Source: Methanofollis sp.
Lineage (GTDB): Archaea; Halobacteriota; Methanomicrobia; Methanomicrobiales; Methanofollaceae
DNA: 24,369 nucleotides
Direction: 5' to 3'
Assembly: GCA_028696365.1 (NCBI GenBank)
Contig: JAQVHG010000005.1
Coordinates: 1-24,369 of the forward strand
Shown: positions 6,629 to 14,360 of the stretch, piece by piece
Position numbering within the stretch: position 1 is the first letter of the stretch
Layout: each line of letters opens with the position of its first letter
Notes under the pieces: model-generated
Databases searched by the model: none
Told to the model about the DNA's origin: nothing
Seen by the model: the letters and a program-made list of their open reading frames with translations, nothing else
Program-made: the position numbers and the translations under genes

Positions 6629-6977
6629 ATCTCTGTAGGGATCTCCCCCTCCCCCAGGCACGAGCGTGACTCCCCTACCTCCTATTTCTTCTTGCCGAGG
6701 GCTCATCGAAACACTATGTGATTCTCATGCTCCCTACGGTCGCACAGCGAAGATCAAAGATCTTCTCGAACTCGCCCACGTTTATTTCTACCGGATCCCT
6801 GGGATGAAGAGTGGGCTGAGAGGCACAATCGATGGACCTGAAGAGAGATCTAAAGTCCACGACCAATCTGTTGCGGGGGGTCTGGGGGACGACTGGAAGA
6901 AATCAAGAAGACTGTTAGGTCTTTGAGCGGCACGCCCCTTGCTAGAAAAAAATCATCAAGAGGACTATTACGGAGCC
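6629..6977 (-). mobile_element. MITE-like element, decayed long copy (copy D)
   Basis: The plus-strand ends are ATCTCTGTAGGG (6629) and ATTACGGAGCC (to 6977), degenerate family termini. Read on the minus strand, the first half matches the other copies: CTCTTGATGA, GGGGCGTGCCGCTC, then CCCCCAGACCCCCCGC. The other half carries an extra hairpin unit at 6749-6770 also seen outside the element at 22492. The element is about 110 bp longer than copies A and B. The outward 8-base flanks GAATGCTT and GAACGATC share five positions, weak support for an ancient target duplication. No gene is visible between 6623 and 7071. Confidence 0.5.
6749..6765 (+). repeat. GAAGATC hairpin unit, first copy
   Basis: GAAGATC (6749-6755), loop AAA, GATCTTC (6759-6765), followed by TCGAAC. 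The same unit with the same stem and a 3-nt loop occurs at 22492-22508, and a degenerate one at 22134-22160, all preceded by GCAC within about 20 nt. Confidence 0.5.
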
Positions 6978-7071
6978 GAACGATCCTTCCTCTCTCCTCT
7001 TCCCTCTCCTTTCATGGGTGCCTGACTCCTGTCAATGCAGAAGTATATCGATCTCATGGAGGTCACAAACC

Positions 7072-7094
7072 TTTATATTCAAAATTGTTGAATA
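7072..7094 (+). promoter_or_regulatory. Promoter of the ribosomal protein operon with overlapping palindrome
   Basis: TTTATATT at 7072-7079 is a near-consensus archaeal TATA box. Overlapping its 3' end, TATTCAA (7076-7082) and TTGAATA (7088-7094) form a perfect 7-bp inverted repeat, placed where a bound protein would block TBP/TFB or polymerase. Predicted RNA start is near 7100-7105. No other good TATA box is visible before rpl3 at 7675. Confidence 0.6.
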
Positions 7095-7099
7095 ATTAC

Positions 7100-7674
7100 A
7101 GAACCGGAGACGATGGTATCCAGTGCAACCGGACACAGAACAATGGCCATATGGTGGTAGAAATGGCCATTCTGTAACCGTTTGCCGGATAGTAAACAGT
7201 CCTGCATCCCAATCTGGGTCAGACTACAGTGCCCCGGTTGCCCCGGTAGGGGCGTGACCGAGAAGGACTCATCCCAGTCCCAAGGAGCTGACAGACGCTG
7301 GATCTGATCACTGCATATGGGCCTCCGTCAGTGCAGACGAGCCCGGTCCGGGTTTCGACCCGGCGTGCACACGATCAGGATCTCTTCGCGAGACGAGGTA
7401 ATTCCGGAGCACACCGGAATGGACTCTAGACATTGGAGACCACACCAAGGCACATCGCTCCCGACACCACCGCAGCAGGAGAAGATCCTGTTGTGCGGAG
7501 AGCGCGCCCGATCGTCCGTTTTCCCTCAGGGGAAACTGGATTGGTGGGGATCCGGTTCGCGATGTTTGTGCAATCCCGGCGGGAATCTGGCATACCTGCA
7601 CTTCAAAGAGAAGTGCGGATATGCGACAGAGTTGCAAGCTCGGAGAGAACCAAACGCAGAGGATTGATTAGAAC
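7100..7674 (+). ncRNA. Candidate structured RNA: ~570-nt leader of the ribosomal operon or independent RNA
   Basis: No convincing protein frame fills this stretch, yet strong hairpins follow one another. AATGGCCAT/ATGGCCATT (7142-7171); GGTCA..GCCCC/GGGGC.TGACC (7217-7259); GGACT/AGTCC (7265-7280); a long-range helix GATCTGATC/GATCAGGATC (7301-7309 with 7373-7382, one bulge) enclosing CACTG/CAGTG (7309-7333) and CCGGG/CCCGG (7348-7363); ATTCCGG/CCGGAAT (7401-7420); CCGCA.CAGGA/TCCTG..TGCGG (7470-7498); GTTTTCCC/GGGGAAAC (7518-7536); and a 14-bp helix with one mismatch at 7590-7603/7611-7624. Hallmarks of archaeal SRP RNA, RNase P RNA and tRNA were looked for and not found. It could be a regulatory leader bound by a ribosomal protein, or a separate RNA processed from the transcript. 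Confidence 0.5.
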
Positions 7675-8688
7675 ATGCCGAACATACACAGACCGCGCAG
7701 GGGTTCCCTTGCCTTCAGTCCGCGTAAGCGGGCAAAGAGCCAGGTACCGAAGTACCAGTCCTGGCCCAGGCACGAAGGAGAACCCATGCTGCAGGCAATT
7801 GCAGGGTATAAGGTTGGTATGACGCACGTCGTCGGCGTTGACGACCACAAGAACAGCCCGACTGAGGGGCGCGAGATCATGGTGCCAGTCACCATCATCG
7901 AAGTCCCGGTCATGAAGGTTGCGGCTGTGCGCGCCTACGTAACCGACTCTTATGGAAAACACCCGCTGACTGAGGTCTGGGCTGAAGACCTTGACGCTGG
8001 CCTCGCAAAGAGGGTCACGCTGCCGAAAAAACACGACCGCGATGCCGCCCTTAAGGCCATCCAGGAGGCCGTTGCAGCAGGGAAAGTCACTGATATCTTT
8101 GCCCTGATGTACACCCAACCGGTGGCACTCTCTGGTGTCCCCAAGAAGGTGCCCGAACTGATGGAGACCAGGATCGACGGCGGCTCCATAGAAGATCGCC
8201 TCAACCTTGCGACCTCCCTCCTCGGCACCGAGGTCGACCCGCTCACTCTGATCTCAGAAGGGCAGTACGTCGACGTCACCGCGATTACCAAGGGGAAAGG
8301 CACAGAAGGCCCGGTCAAGCGCTGGGGTATCCAGGTCAGAAAGGGGAAGCACTCCCGTGGCGGCAAGAAGCGTCACATCGGTAACCTTGGTCCATGGCAT
8401 CCTCACCACGTCAGGTGGCAGGTTCCGCAGATGGGCCAGATGGGGTACCAGCAGAGGACCGAGTTTAACAAGCGGATCCTCAAGGCCAGCACCGACGGTG
8501 CTGAAATCATACCCAAGGGTGGATTTCTCCACTACGGACTGGTCAAAAACTCATATATTATGGTCAAAGGCTCAGTCCCCGGCCCGGTCAAGCGTCTTGT
8601 GCGCATCCGCCCGGCAATCAGGCAGGGTGAGCACGAAGTGAGGGCCCCGGCCGTGAACTATGTCAGCCTGGAGAGCAAGCAGGGGTGA
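7675..8688 (+). CDS. rpl3: Large subunit ribosomal protein L3 (uL3)
   Basis: Product of 337 residues, typical for archaeal L3 (bacterial ~210). It begins MPNIHRPRRGSLAFSPRKRA, the archaeal/eukaryotic N-terminal signature. The central finger that reaches the peptidyl transferase centre is visible as GPWHPHHVRWQVPQMGQMGY, with W241 and the His cluster 242-245. It helps initiate 50S assembly. First gene of the cluster; a weak GAGGA sits 11 nt before the ATG, after the long structured leader. L4 starts 7 nt downstream. Confidence 0.97.
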   Translation: MPNIHRPRRGSLAFSPRKRAKSQVPKYQSWPRHEGEPMLQAIAGYKVGMTHVVGVDDHKNSPTEGREIMVPVTIIEVPVMKVAAVRAYVTDSYGKHPLTEVWAEDLDAGLAKRVTLPKKHDRDAALKAIQEAVAAGKVTDIFALMYTQPVALSGVPKKVPELMETRIDGGSIEDRLNLATSLLGTEVDPLTLISEGQYVDVTAITKGKGTEGPVKRWGIQVRKGKHSRGGKKRHIGNLGPWHPHHVRWQVPQMGQMGYQQRTEFNKRILKASTDGAEIIPKGGFLHYGLVKNSYIMVKGSVPGPVKRLVRIRPAIRQGEHEVRAPAVNYVSLESKQG

Positions 8689-8695
8689 ATAACGG

Positions 8696-9445
8696 ATGAA
8701 AGCAAATGTCAGATCAACCGACGGGTCAGTCGTCCGTGAGATAGAACTCCCGGCCGTCTTTGACGAACTCTACCGGCCCGACTTGATCAAGAAGGCAGTA
8801 CTGGCTGCCCAGAGCATAAGGCTCCAGCCCCATGGTACCGACCCCTTCGCTGGGATCAGGAGTTCAGCCGAGAGCTGGGGTTCAGGACGCGGCGTTGCAC
8901 AGCTGCCCAGGATCAAGAACGGCTCAAGAGCCGCCAAGATCCCGCAGGCCAAGGGAGGGCGTGCAGCTCACCCGCCAAAGGCTGCAAAGGTGCTCAAGAG
9001 AAAGATCAACAAACAGGAGAGATGGCTGGCCCTGCGTTCCGCAGTCGCTGCCACCATGGTGCCGGAACTCGTCGCCGCCCGTGGTCACCGTTTTGAGGGT
9101 GACGTCCCGTTTGTCGTCGACGAATCCTTCGAGGCGCTTCAGAAGACCTCTGATATCATCAACGCCCTTCAGACCCTTGGGCTCTATGCCGATGTCGAAC
9201 GGGCAAAGGAGAGCAAGAAGGTCCGTGCAGGACGGGGCAAGATGCGTGGGCGTCGGTACAAACAGCGCAAGAGCGTGCTGATCGTCACTGGTGCCGAACC
9301 GCTCCGTGCGGCTTCCAACCTTGCTGGCGTCGATGCAGTCTCGGTCTATGACCTCGATGTCGAGCTCCTTGCACCTGGCACTCAGGCAGGCAGGCTGACT
9401 GTCTGGTCTGAGAGCGCACTCAAACTGATGGAAGAGGTGGAGTGA
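8696..9445 (+). CDS. rpl4: Large subunit ribosomal protein L4 (uL4)
   Basis: Product of 249 residues, archaeal L4 type. The extended loop that lines the exit tunnel constriction is recognisable at about 56-100, starting RSSAESWGSGRGVAQLPRIK and rich in Gly, Arg and Lys. In bacteria L4 represses its own S10 operon by binding the leader; whether archaeal L4 does so is not known, but a long structured leader lies ahead of this operon. The stop codon directly abuts the start of L23. Confidence 0.96.
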   Translation: MKANVRSTDGSVVREIELPAVFDELYRPDLIKKAVLAAQSIRLQPHGTDPFAGIRSSAESWGSGRGVAQLPRIKNGSRAAKIPQAKGGRAAHPPKAAKVLKRKINKQERWLALRSAVAATMVPELVAARGHRFEGDVPFVVDESFEALQKTSDIINALQTLGLYADVERAKESKKVRAGRGKMRGRRYKQRKSVLIVTGAEPLRAASNLAGVDAVSVYDLDVELLAPGTQAGRLTVWSESALKLMEEVE

Positions 9446-9694
9446 ATGGTGCTCAAGCATCCGTATGTTACGGAAAAAGCGATGATGATGCTCGAGAACG
9501 AGAATAAGATCCAGGTTCTCGTTGAACGGGCCGCTTCCAAAGACCAGATCATGCGCGAGGTCGAGAAGGCCTTTGAGCAGCCGGTCAAGTCTGTCAGAAC
9601 TATGATGACAATGAAGGGTCAGAAGAAGGCCATCATCAACTTCGAGAACGAGAACGCCGCTGAGGAGATCCTCAGCAGGCTTGGTGTCATGTAA
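9446..9694 (+). CDS. rpl23: Large subunit ribosomal protein L23 (uL23)
   Basis: A compact 82-residue protein with the L23 start LKHPYVTEKAMMMLE and the basic-acidic helix-strand pattern of the family. L23 sits at the tunnel exit and is the main docking site for SRP54 and the Sec channel. The ATG immediately follows the L4 stop; no spacer, so translational coupling is likely. Confidence 0.95.
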   Translation: MVLKHPYVTEKAMMMLENENKIQVLVERAASKDQIMREVEKAFEQPVKSVRTMMTMKGQKKAIINFENENAAEEILSRLGVM

Positions 9695-9706
9695 GGTGGT
9701 GTGGAG

Positions 9707-10423
9707 ATGGGACATAGAATTATTCAGCAGAACCGCGGCCGGGGTGGCCCGACCTACCGGGCGCCATCCCACAAGTACAAGGCCGACCTCAAACATGCCT
9801 GCCCGAACACCGAGACGGTAAAGGGTGAGATCATCGATATTGAGCATGACCCTGCGAGGCATGCCCCGATCGCCCGTGTTGCTCTTGAGGACGGGAAGAA
9901 GGTCTACGCTCTTGTTACTGAAGGTATGGGTGTCGGCGACGAGGTTGCATGGGGACCGGAGGCTGGTGTTCAGAACGGCAACACCCTCCCCCTGCGTGAA
10001 ATTCCGGTCGGCGCATATATCTGCAATATCGAGTCAAAGCCGAATGACGGTGGCAAGTTTGTCCGCTCAGGCGGTGTCCAGGCTATGGTCGTCGGCAAGA
10101 CTACCGGCAAGGTTGCGGTCCAGATGCCCAGCGGCAAGCAGAAGTGGTTCCACGAACTGTGCATGGCCACGATCGGGATTGTGGCTGGCGGCGGACGCAG
10201 TGAAAAACCCTTCGCCAAGGCCGGGAACAAGTATTACAAGATGAAATCGCAGGCCCAGAAGTGGCCCAGGTCGTCGGGTGTGAAGATGAACGTCATCGAC
10301 CACCCGTTCGGTGGCGGTGGCCACCAGCACCCGGGCAGGCCGAAGACCGTCTCCCGCGGCACCTCTCCAGGCCGCAAGGTTGGGCATATCGCTGCTCGCA
10401 GAACTGGGAAATGGAAGAAGTGA
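9707..10423 (+). CDS. rpl2: Large subunit ribosomal protein L2 (uL2)
   Basis: Product of 238 residues, archaeal length. The start is taken at the ATG at 9707, giving MGHRIIQQNRGRGG, after a GGTGGTGTGGAG stretch; an in-frame GTG at 9701 would only add two residues. The C-terminal signature NVIDHPFGGGGHQH (195-208) contains the His (H199) equivalent to the bacterial residue needed for peptidyl transferase activity. L2 supports subunit joining and the PTC. L23 ends 12 nt upstream, S19 begins 9 nt downstream. Confidence 0.96.
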   Translation: MGHRIIQQNRGRGGPTYRAPSHKYKADLKHACPNTETVKGEIIDIEHDPARHAPIARVALEDGKKVYALVTEGMGVGDEVAWGPEAGVQNGNTLPLREIPVGAYICNIESKPNDGGKFVRSGGVQAMVVGKTTGKVAVQMPSGKQKWFHELCMATIGIVAGGGRSEKPFAKAGNKYYKMKSQAQKWPRSSGVKMNVIDHPFGGGGHQHPGRPKTVSRGTSPGRKVGHIAARRTGKWKK

Positions 10424-10432
10424 GGGGATTGA

Positions 10433-10846
10433 ATGGCAAAGAAAACACAAAAAAGGCTTCCAAGGCGACGTGAGGCGTTTAAATATCGCGGCTACTCAAT
10501 TGAGGATCTCCAGCAGATGGGAACGGGTGAACTGATCCCCCTGATGCCGGCCAGAGCACGCCGCAAATTCAACCGTGGGCTCTCGAGGGATGAGGAGACC
10601 CTCATCGCCAACGTGAAGAAAGGGGAAGACCACATCCGCACTCATCTGCGTGACATGGTCATCATGCCTGAGATGGTCGGGAAGACGATCGAGATCCACA
10701 ATGGCAAGGAGTTTGTCAGCGTCGAGATCCAGCCTGAGGCTGTCTTCCACTATCTGGGCGAATTTGCTCTGACAAGAAGGAGAGTCAACCACGGTACCGC
10801 CGGTATCGGTGCGACCAGATCCTCCAAGTACGTACCCCTGAAGTGA
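10433..10846 (+). CDS. rps19: Small subunit ribosomal protein S19 (uS19)
   Basis: Product of 137 residues, archaeal/eukaryotic S15-like type with an N-terminal extension starting MAKKTQKRLPRRREAFKYRG. The core signature GKTIEIHNGKEFVSVEI and LGEFALTRRRVNHG is present. It binds the 30S head near S13. Its TGA overlaps the ATG of L22. Confidence 0.95.
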   Translation: MAKKTQKRLPRRREAFKYRGYSIEDLQQMGTGELIPLMPARARRKFNRGLSRDEETLIANVKKGEDHIRTHLRDMVIMPEMVGKTIEIHNGKEFVSVEIQPEAVFHYLGEFALTRRRVNHGTAGIGATRSSKYVPLK

Positions 10847-11313
10847 TGGCAATGGCACGGACTGGATATTCAATGCAGGTCGAGGGAGAGAACGTCGCTC
10901 GCGCAAAGGCGAACGAACTGTCAATCTCCCCGAAGCACTCCATCGAGATTGCCAAATTTATCAAGGGCATGAAGGCCGACGTGGCCATCGAGTACCTGGA
11001 GGCAGTCGTCGCGAAGAAGAAGGCGATCCCATTCAGGCGCTTCAACATGGATGTGGCGCACAAGAAGGGGCTCTCTGGCTGGGACGCAGGTCGTTACCCA
11101 GTCAAGGCTTCTGGCGAGTTCATCAAACTCATCAACCAGGCGAAGAAGAACGCCGAGTATGCCGGGCTTGATCCCGAGAAACTCGTCATCGTCCACATGT
11201 CCGCCAACCGTGGCCGTGCGATGCGTGCGATCTTCCCGCGTGCGATGGGCAGAGCGACGCCAAAGATGCGTGAGAGCGTAAATGTCGAATTGATCGTGAA
11301 GGAGGTTGAGTGA
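10846..11313 (+). CDS. rpl22: Large subunit ribosomal protein L22 (uL22)
   Basis: Product of about 155 residues (archaeal form). The ATG at 10846 overlaps the S19 stop as TGATG; an ATG at 10852 giving MARTGYSMQVEG is equally plausible. The C-terminal segment ANRGRAMRAIFPRAMGRATP is the beta-hairpin that lines the exit tunnel. L22 also contacts all 23S rRNA domains during assembly. Confidence 0.94.
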   Translation: MAMARTGYSMQVEGENVARAKANELSISPKHSIEIAKFIKGMKADVAIEYLEAVVAKKKAIPFRRFNMDVAHKKGLSGWDAGRYPVKASGEFIKLINQAKKNAEYAGLDPEKLVIVHMSANRGRAMRAIFPRAMGRATPKMRESVNVELIVKEVE

Positions 11314-11316
11314 ACA

Positions 11317-12045
11317 ATGGCAATAGAGCGTAAGTTTGTAGGTGACGGTGTCACCAGGGCACGCATCGAGCAGTTCCTCAACCGTGAACTCAAGCGTGCC
11401 GGCTACGGTGGGATGGACATTGTCCGCACTCCGCTTGGTACGCAGATCACGGTCTTCGCAGAAAAGCCGGGGATCGTTATCGGGAAAGGCGGCAAGGTCG
11501 TGCGGCAGTTGACTCAGGATCTTGCAAACACCTTTGACCTTGAATCTCTGCAGGTCGAGGTACAGCAGGTCGAGAACCCGAATACTAATGCTCAGATCAT
11601 GGCCGAGCGTCTTGCCACTGCTCTTGAGCGTGGTTGGTACTTCAGGAAGGCTGGCTCGAGCACGATCCGGCGTGTCATGGAGTCAGGTGCGCTCGGGTGC
11701 GAGATCGTTCTTTCCGGTAAGGTGACCGGCGCCAGGTCAAGGGTCCAGAAGTTTATCGAGGGCCATGTCAAGCACGCCGGTGAGCCGAGCGAGGCGATCG
11801 TCGAGAAAGGTTTTGCCGTGGCGGTCAAGAAACTGGGCACCATCGGGGTCCAGGTCATGATCATCCCTGGCGACGCCAAACTCCCTGACGAATTTGAGAT
11901 CCTTGAGCCTAAGCCAGTGGCTGAGGTCGCTGAAACTGAAGAGCCCGAGGTCGTCGAGGACATCGGCGAGGACGTCGATGCCGAGCTTGAGGAGTTCGAG
12001 GAAGAAGTTCCAGAATCTGCGGAATTCGTCGAGGAGGAACAGTAA
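11317..12045 (+). CDS. rps3: Small subunit ribosomal protein S3 (uS3) with acidic tail
   Basis: Product of 242 residues. An N-terminal type II KH domain is shown by GIVIGKGGKVVRQL with the GKGG loop at 56-59. S3 sits at the mRNA entry of the 30S head. The last ~45 residues, from about EPKPVAEVAETEE, are almost entirely Glu, Asp, Val and Ala, with stretches such as EELEEFEEE-like acid runs; such tails vary between archaea and are probably disordered. It directly abuts L29. Confidence 0.96.
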   Translation: MAIERKFVGDGVTRARIEQFLNRELKRAGYGGMDIVRTPLGTQITVFAEKPGIVIGKGGKVVRQLTQDLANTFDLESLQVEVQQVENPNTNAQIMAERLATALERGWYFRKAGSSTIRRVMESGALGCEIVLSGKVTGARSRVQKFIEGHVKHAGEPSEAIVEKGFAVAVKKLGTIGVQVMIIPGDAKLPDEFEILEPKPVAEVAETEEPEVVEDIGEDVDAELEEFEEEVPESAEFVEEEQ

Positions 12046-12258
12046 ATGGCTATATTCAGGGCACATGAGGTCCGCCAGCTCTCTGATGTAGAACTTGGCG
12101 AACAGCTTGAGAAACTGAAACTCGACTTGATGCAGGCTCGCGGCAAGGTCAGTGCAGGCGGCGCTCCTGAGAACCCAGGACATATCCGGGAAGTCAGGAG
12201 GACCATCGCCCGCATCCAGACCGAGCAGAACGCACGGAGGGCCGGTAAACAGGCATGA
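12046..12258 (+). CDS. rpl29: Large subunit ribosomal protein L29 (uL29)
   Basis: A 70-residue two-helix protein with EQLEKLKLDLMQARGKVSAG in the middle, the L29 family core. It binds near the exit tunnel beside L23. Its stop overlaps the next start as ATGA. A SUI1/eIF1 gene found at this place in some euryarchaea is absent here. Confidence 0.93.
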   Translation: MAIFRAHEVRQLSDVELGEQLEKLKLDLMQARGKVSAGGAPENPGHIREVRRTIARIQTEQNARRAGKQA

Positions 12259-12530
12259 TCACACCGCAGACCCTCCTTCGGCACGAGTTGACCGGGCTTG
12301 CAGTCTCTGTGGTGAAGGCCAGGAACCCGGCATATGTCGGGCTGTCTGGCCGGATTGTAGATGAGACTCGCAATATGCTGGCGGTCCTCACCCCTGTGGG
12401 AGAGAAGAAGGTGGAGAAGAAAGGCACGGTCTTTCTCTTCACCCTCCCTGATGGGGTATGCGCCGAAGTCGAAGGGTCTGCCCTTGTGGCACGACCTGAA
12501 AAACGGATCAGCATGCGCAAAACCAGATAG
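12255..12530 (+). CDS. rnp1: RNase P protein component 1 (Rpp29/Pop4 homologue)
   Basis: A 91-residue protein with the Rpp29 pattern: LLRHELTGLAVSVVKARNP, then GLSGRIVDETRNML and LPDGVCAEVEGSALVARPEK. The family has an Sm-like barrel and, with Rpp21, binds the specificity domain of RNase P RNA for tRNA 5' maturation. Location between L29 and S17 is the standard archaeal position. It starts by a 4-nt overlap with L29, indicating coupling. Confidence 0.93.
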   Translation: MITPQTLLRHELTGLAVSVVKARNPAYVGLSGRIVDETRNMLAVLTPVGEKKVEKKGTVFLFTLPDGVCAEVEGSALVARPEKRISMRKTR

Positions 12531-12540
12531 AGGATAGAGA

Positions 12541-12861
12541 ATGGCGAGAGATATTGGGTTAAACGTCCCACTTCCTGAGAGGGAGTGCAGCGACGTGAAC
12601 TGTCCGTTTCACGGCACCCTGCCGGTGCACGGCCAGGTGATCACCGGCAAGGTCGTGAGCGACCGCATGAATGGAACGGTGGTAATCGGACGGGATTTCC
12701 TCCATTATGTGCGGAAATACAAGAGGTACGAAAAGCGCACCTCCAGGTACCACGCCCACCTCCCGGAATGCTTCGACGTGAAAGTTGGTGACATGGTCAG
12801 GATCGCCGAGTGTCGGCCCCTTTCCAAGACGACCAACTTCGTTGTGGTCGAGGTGATCTGA
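12541..12861 (+). CDS. rps17: Small subunit ribosomal protein S17 (uS17)
   Basis: A 106-residue archaeal S17. The OB-fold core reads GQVITGKVVSDRMNGTVVIG and RYHAHLPECFDVKVGDMVRI, with the ending SKTTNFVVVEVI. The N-terminal extension has two Cys, C16 and C21, in CSDVNCPFHG, as in several archaeal and eukaryotic (S11) members. It binds 16S rRNA helix 11 early in assembly. Confidence 0.95.
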   Translation: MARDIGLNVPLPERECSDVNCPFHGTLPVHGQVITGKVVSDRMNGTVVIGRDFLHYVRKYKRYEKRTSRYHAHLPECFDVKVGDMVRIAECRPLSKTTNFVVVEVI

Positions 12862-12862
12862 G

Positions 12863-13261
12863 ATGAAAGCAAGGATGTCCAAGATCCCAAGGGCGATCAA
12901 CACCGGTACCAAGCTTGTCTGTGCAGACAACACCGGCGCCAGGGTCGTTGAGATTGTCTCAGTGGTCGGATACCATGGTGTCCGGAGGCGTCAGCCGAAA
13001 CTGGGTCTTGGCGATATGGCGACGGTCTCGGTCAAGAAGGGTACGCCCGACATGCGGCGCAAACTTCTGAAGGCAGTCGTTATCAGGCAACGCAAAGAGA
13101 TGCGCCGCCCGAACGGACTGCGGGTCGGCTTTGACGACAACGCTGCCGTGATCGTCGACGACCGCGGCGAGCCGAAGGGGACTGAGATCAAGGGACCGGT
13201 GGCCCGTGAGGTTGCCGAGCGTTTCCCGAAGATCGGGTCCACTGCGACGATTATCGTGTGA
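12863..13261 (+). CDS. rpl14: Large subunit ribosomal protein L14 (uL14)
   Basis: A 132-residue protein with the invariant stretch KLVCADNTGARVVEIVSV and the basic loop GVRRRQPKLGLGD. L14 lies at the subunit interface and forms bridges to 16S rRNA; it is also the site of anti-association factors. The ATG at 12863 follows GAGGTGAT inside the end of S17; an in-frame ATG at 12875 is possible but would trim the family N-terminus. Confidence 0.95.
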   Translation: MKARMSKIPRAINTGTKLVCADNTGARVVEIVSVVGYHGVRRRQPKLGLGDMATVSVKKGTPDMRRKLLKAVVIRQRKEMRRPNGLRVGFDDNAAVIVDDRGEPKGTEIKGPVAREVAERFPKIGSTATIIV

Positions 13262-13271
13262 GGTGTGGTGC

Positions 13272-13637
13272 ATGGTACGGATTGCAAGCAAACAGCCCAG
13301 AAAACAGCGTAAGATACGCTATAATGCGGCTACACACCAGCGGAGCAGATTCCTTTCGGCGCCCTTATCCAGGGATCTCCGTGAAGAATATAAGAGACGT
13401 CGTGCCCGTGTCGTCGCTGGCGATACGGTGCTGGTGCTCCGTGGGGAGCACACCGGGAATGAAGGCGTCGTCGATAACGTGGACACGAAGAAGGGCATGA
13501 TAGAGGTGCACGGCGTGACGGTGGCTAAGACCGACGGGACTGAGGTCCCGCGTCCGGTGAATCCCTCCAATGTCGTGATCACCAAATTCAAGACAGACGA
13601 CCCCCGCCGGGTTGCAAAACTGGAGGAGAGGAAGTAA
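13272..13637 (+). CDS. rpl24: Large subunit ribosomal protein L24 (uL24)
   Basis: A 121-residue archaeal L24 (eukaryotic L26 type). The start is ATG 13272 (MVRIASKQPRKQRKIR), after GAGGTG at 13260-13265; upstream in-frame codons lie inside L14. The KOW motif is visible at about 47-73 as VVAGDTVLVLRGEHTGNEG. L24 nucleates 50S assembly near the tunnel exit. Its stop abuts S4e. Confidence 0.95.
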   Translation: MVRIASKQPRKQRKIRYNAATHQRSRFLSAPLSRDLREEYKRRRARVVAGDTVLVLRGEHTGNEGVVDNVDTKKGMIEVHGVTVAKTDGTEVPRPVNPSNVVITKFKTDDPRRVAKLEERK

Positions 13638-14360
13638 ATGTCACATCTGAAGAGATTAACCGCGCCGATGGCCTGGCAGATCGCCAAGAAGGAGAACACC
13701 TTCGTCACCAGGACCTGCCCAGGGCCACACAGTGCGACTGCCATGCCACTCGGTGTCTGGCTCAGAGACACAATGGGTCTGGCCAGGAACATGAGGGAGG
13801 TCAAGCGGATCCTCCACCGGCGCGATGTCATCGTCAACGGTAAACCGGTGAATGACCCCAAGATCGGGCTTGGTATCTTTGATATCATCTCCATCCCGAA
13901 GATGGACAAACACTACCGGATCCTGATAGACAAGCGCGGCCACCAGGTCTCAGTCGAGATCGATGCTGAGGCTGCCAAGACCAGACTCTGCAAGATCAGG
14001 AACAAGACCATCATCAAGGGCGGCAAGGTCCAGTTGAACCTCAACTACGGTGCCAACGTCCTTGCCGACAACACCTACAAGCCCAAGGACTCGATCGTCC
14101 TCACCATTGGAGAAGGCGAGGAGCGGTTCAAGATCGTGGACCACTTCCCCTTCGCTGTTGGGAACATGGCGATGGTCATTGGCGGGAAGCATTCGGGTAG
14201 GATCGGTGCGGTCACTGAGATCAGGAAGGTACCGGGCAGCATCCCGAACAGAGTCATCCTTGAAGACGAGAACAAGGAGTCTTTCGAGACGATCGAGGAG
14301 TATATCTTCATGATCGGCCGTGAGGCATCTGCGACTGCAGAATGGGGGATTGAGGCCTGA
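13638..14360 (+). CDS. rps4e: Small subunit ribosomal protein S4e (eS4)
   Basis: A 240-residue protein found only in archaea and eukaryotes. It begins MSHLKRLTAPMAWQIAKKEN, has an S4-like RNA-binding segment (MREVKRILHRRDVIVNGKPV), a central S4e domain and a C-terminal KOW segment (GGKHSGRIGAVTEI near residues 183-196). Its TGA overlaps the L5 start by one base. Confidence 0.96.
   Translation: MSHLKRLTAPMAWQIAKKENTFVTRTCPGPHSATAMPLGVWLRDTMGLARNMREVKRILHRRDVIVNGKPVNDPKIGLGIFDIISIPKMDKHYRILIDKRGHQVSVEIDAEAAKTRLCKIRNKTIIKGGKVQLNLNYGANVLADNTYKPKDSIVLTIGEGEERFKIVDHFPFAVGNMAMVIGGKHSGRIGAVTEIRKVPGSIPNRVILEDENKESFETIEEYIFMIGREASATAEWGIEA

Noticed and set aside
7339..7364. tRNA T-arm (GGGTTTCGACCC)
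   Set aside because: The stem closes on a 6-nt loop and no acceptor, D or anticodon arms fit around it at tRNA spacing.
7180..7640. SRP 7S RNA or RNase P RNA
   Set aside because: The SRP helix 8 motif (GGAAGG with AGCAGCC) and the RNase P conserved cores (GAGGAAAGTCC-like and ACAGAA..GGCTTAT-like) are not visible on either strand, although CTGTAACCG near 7172 and GAGAAGGACTC near 7260 are weakly reminiscent.
7317..7667. Open frames of 109-129 codons on both strands between the promoter and rpl3
   Set aside because: No recognisable domain, no Shine-Dalgarno, Cys/Arg-rich composition as expected from GC-rich structured DNA, and the frames run through all hairpins.
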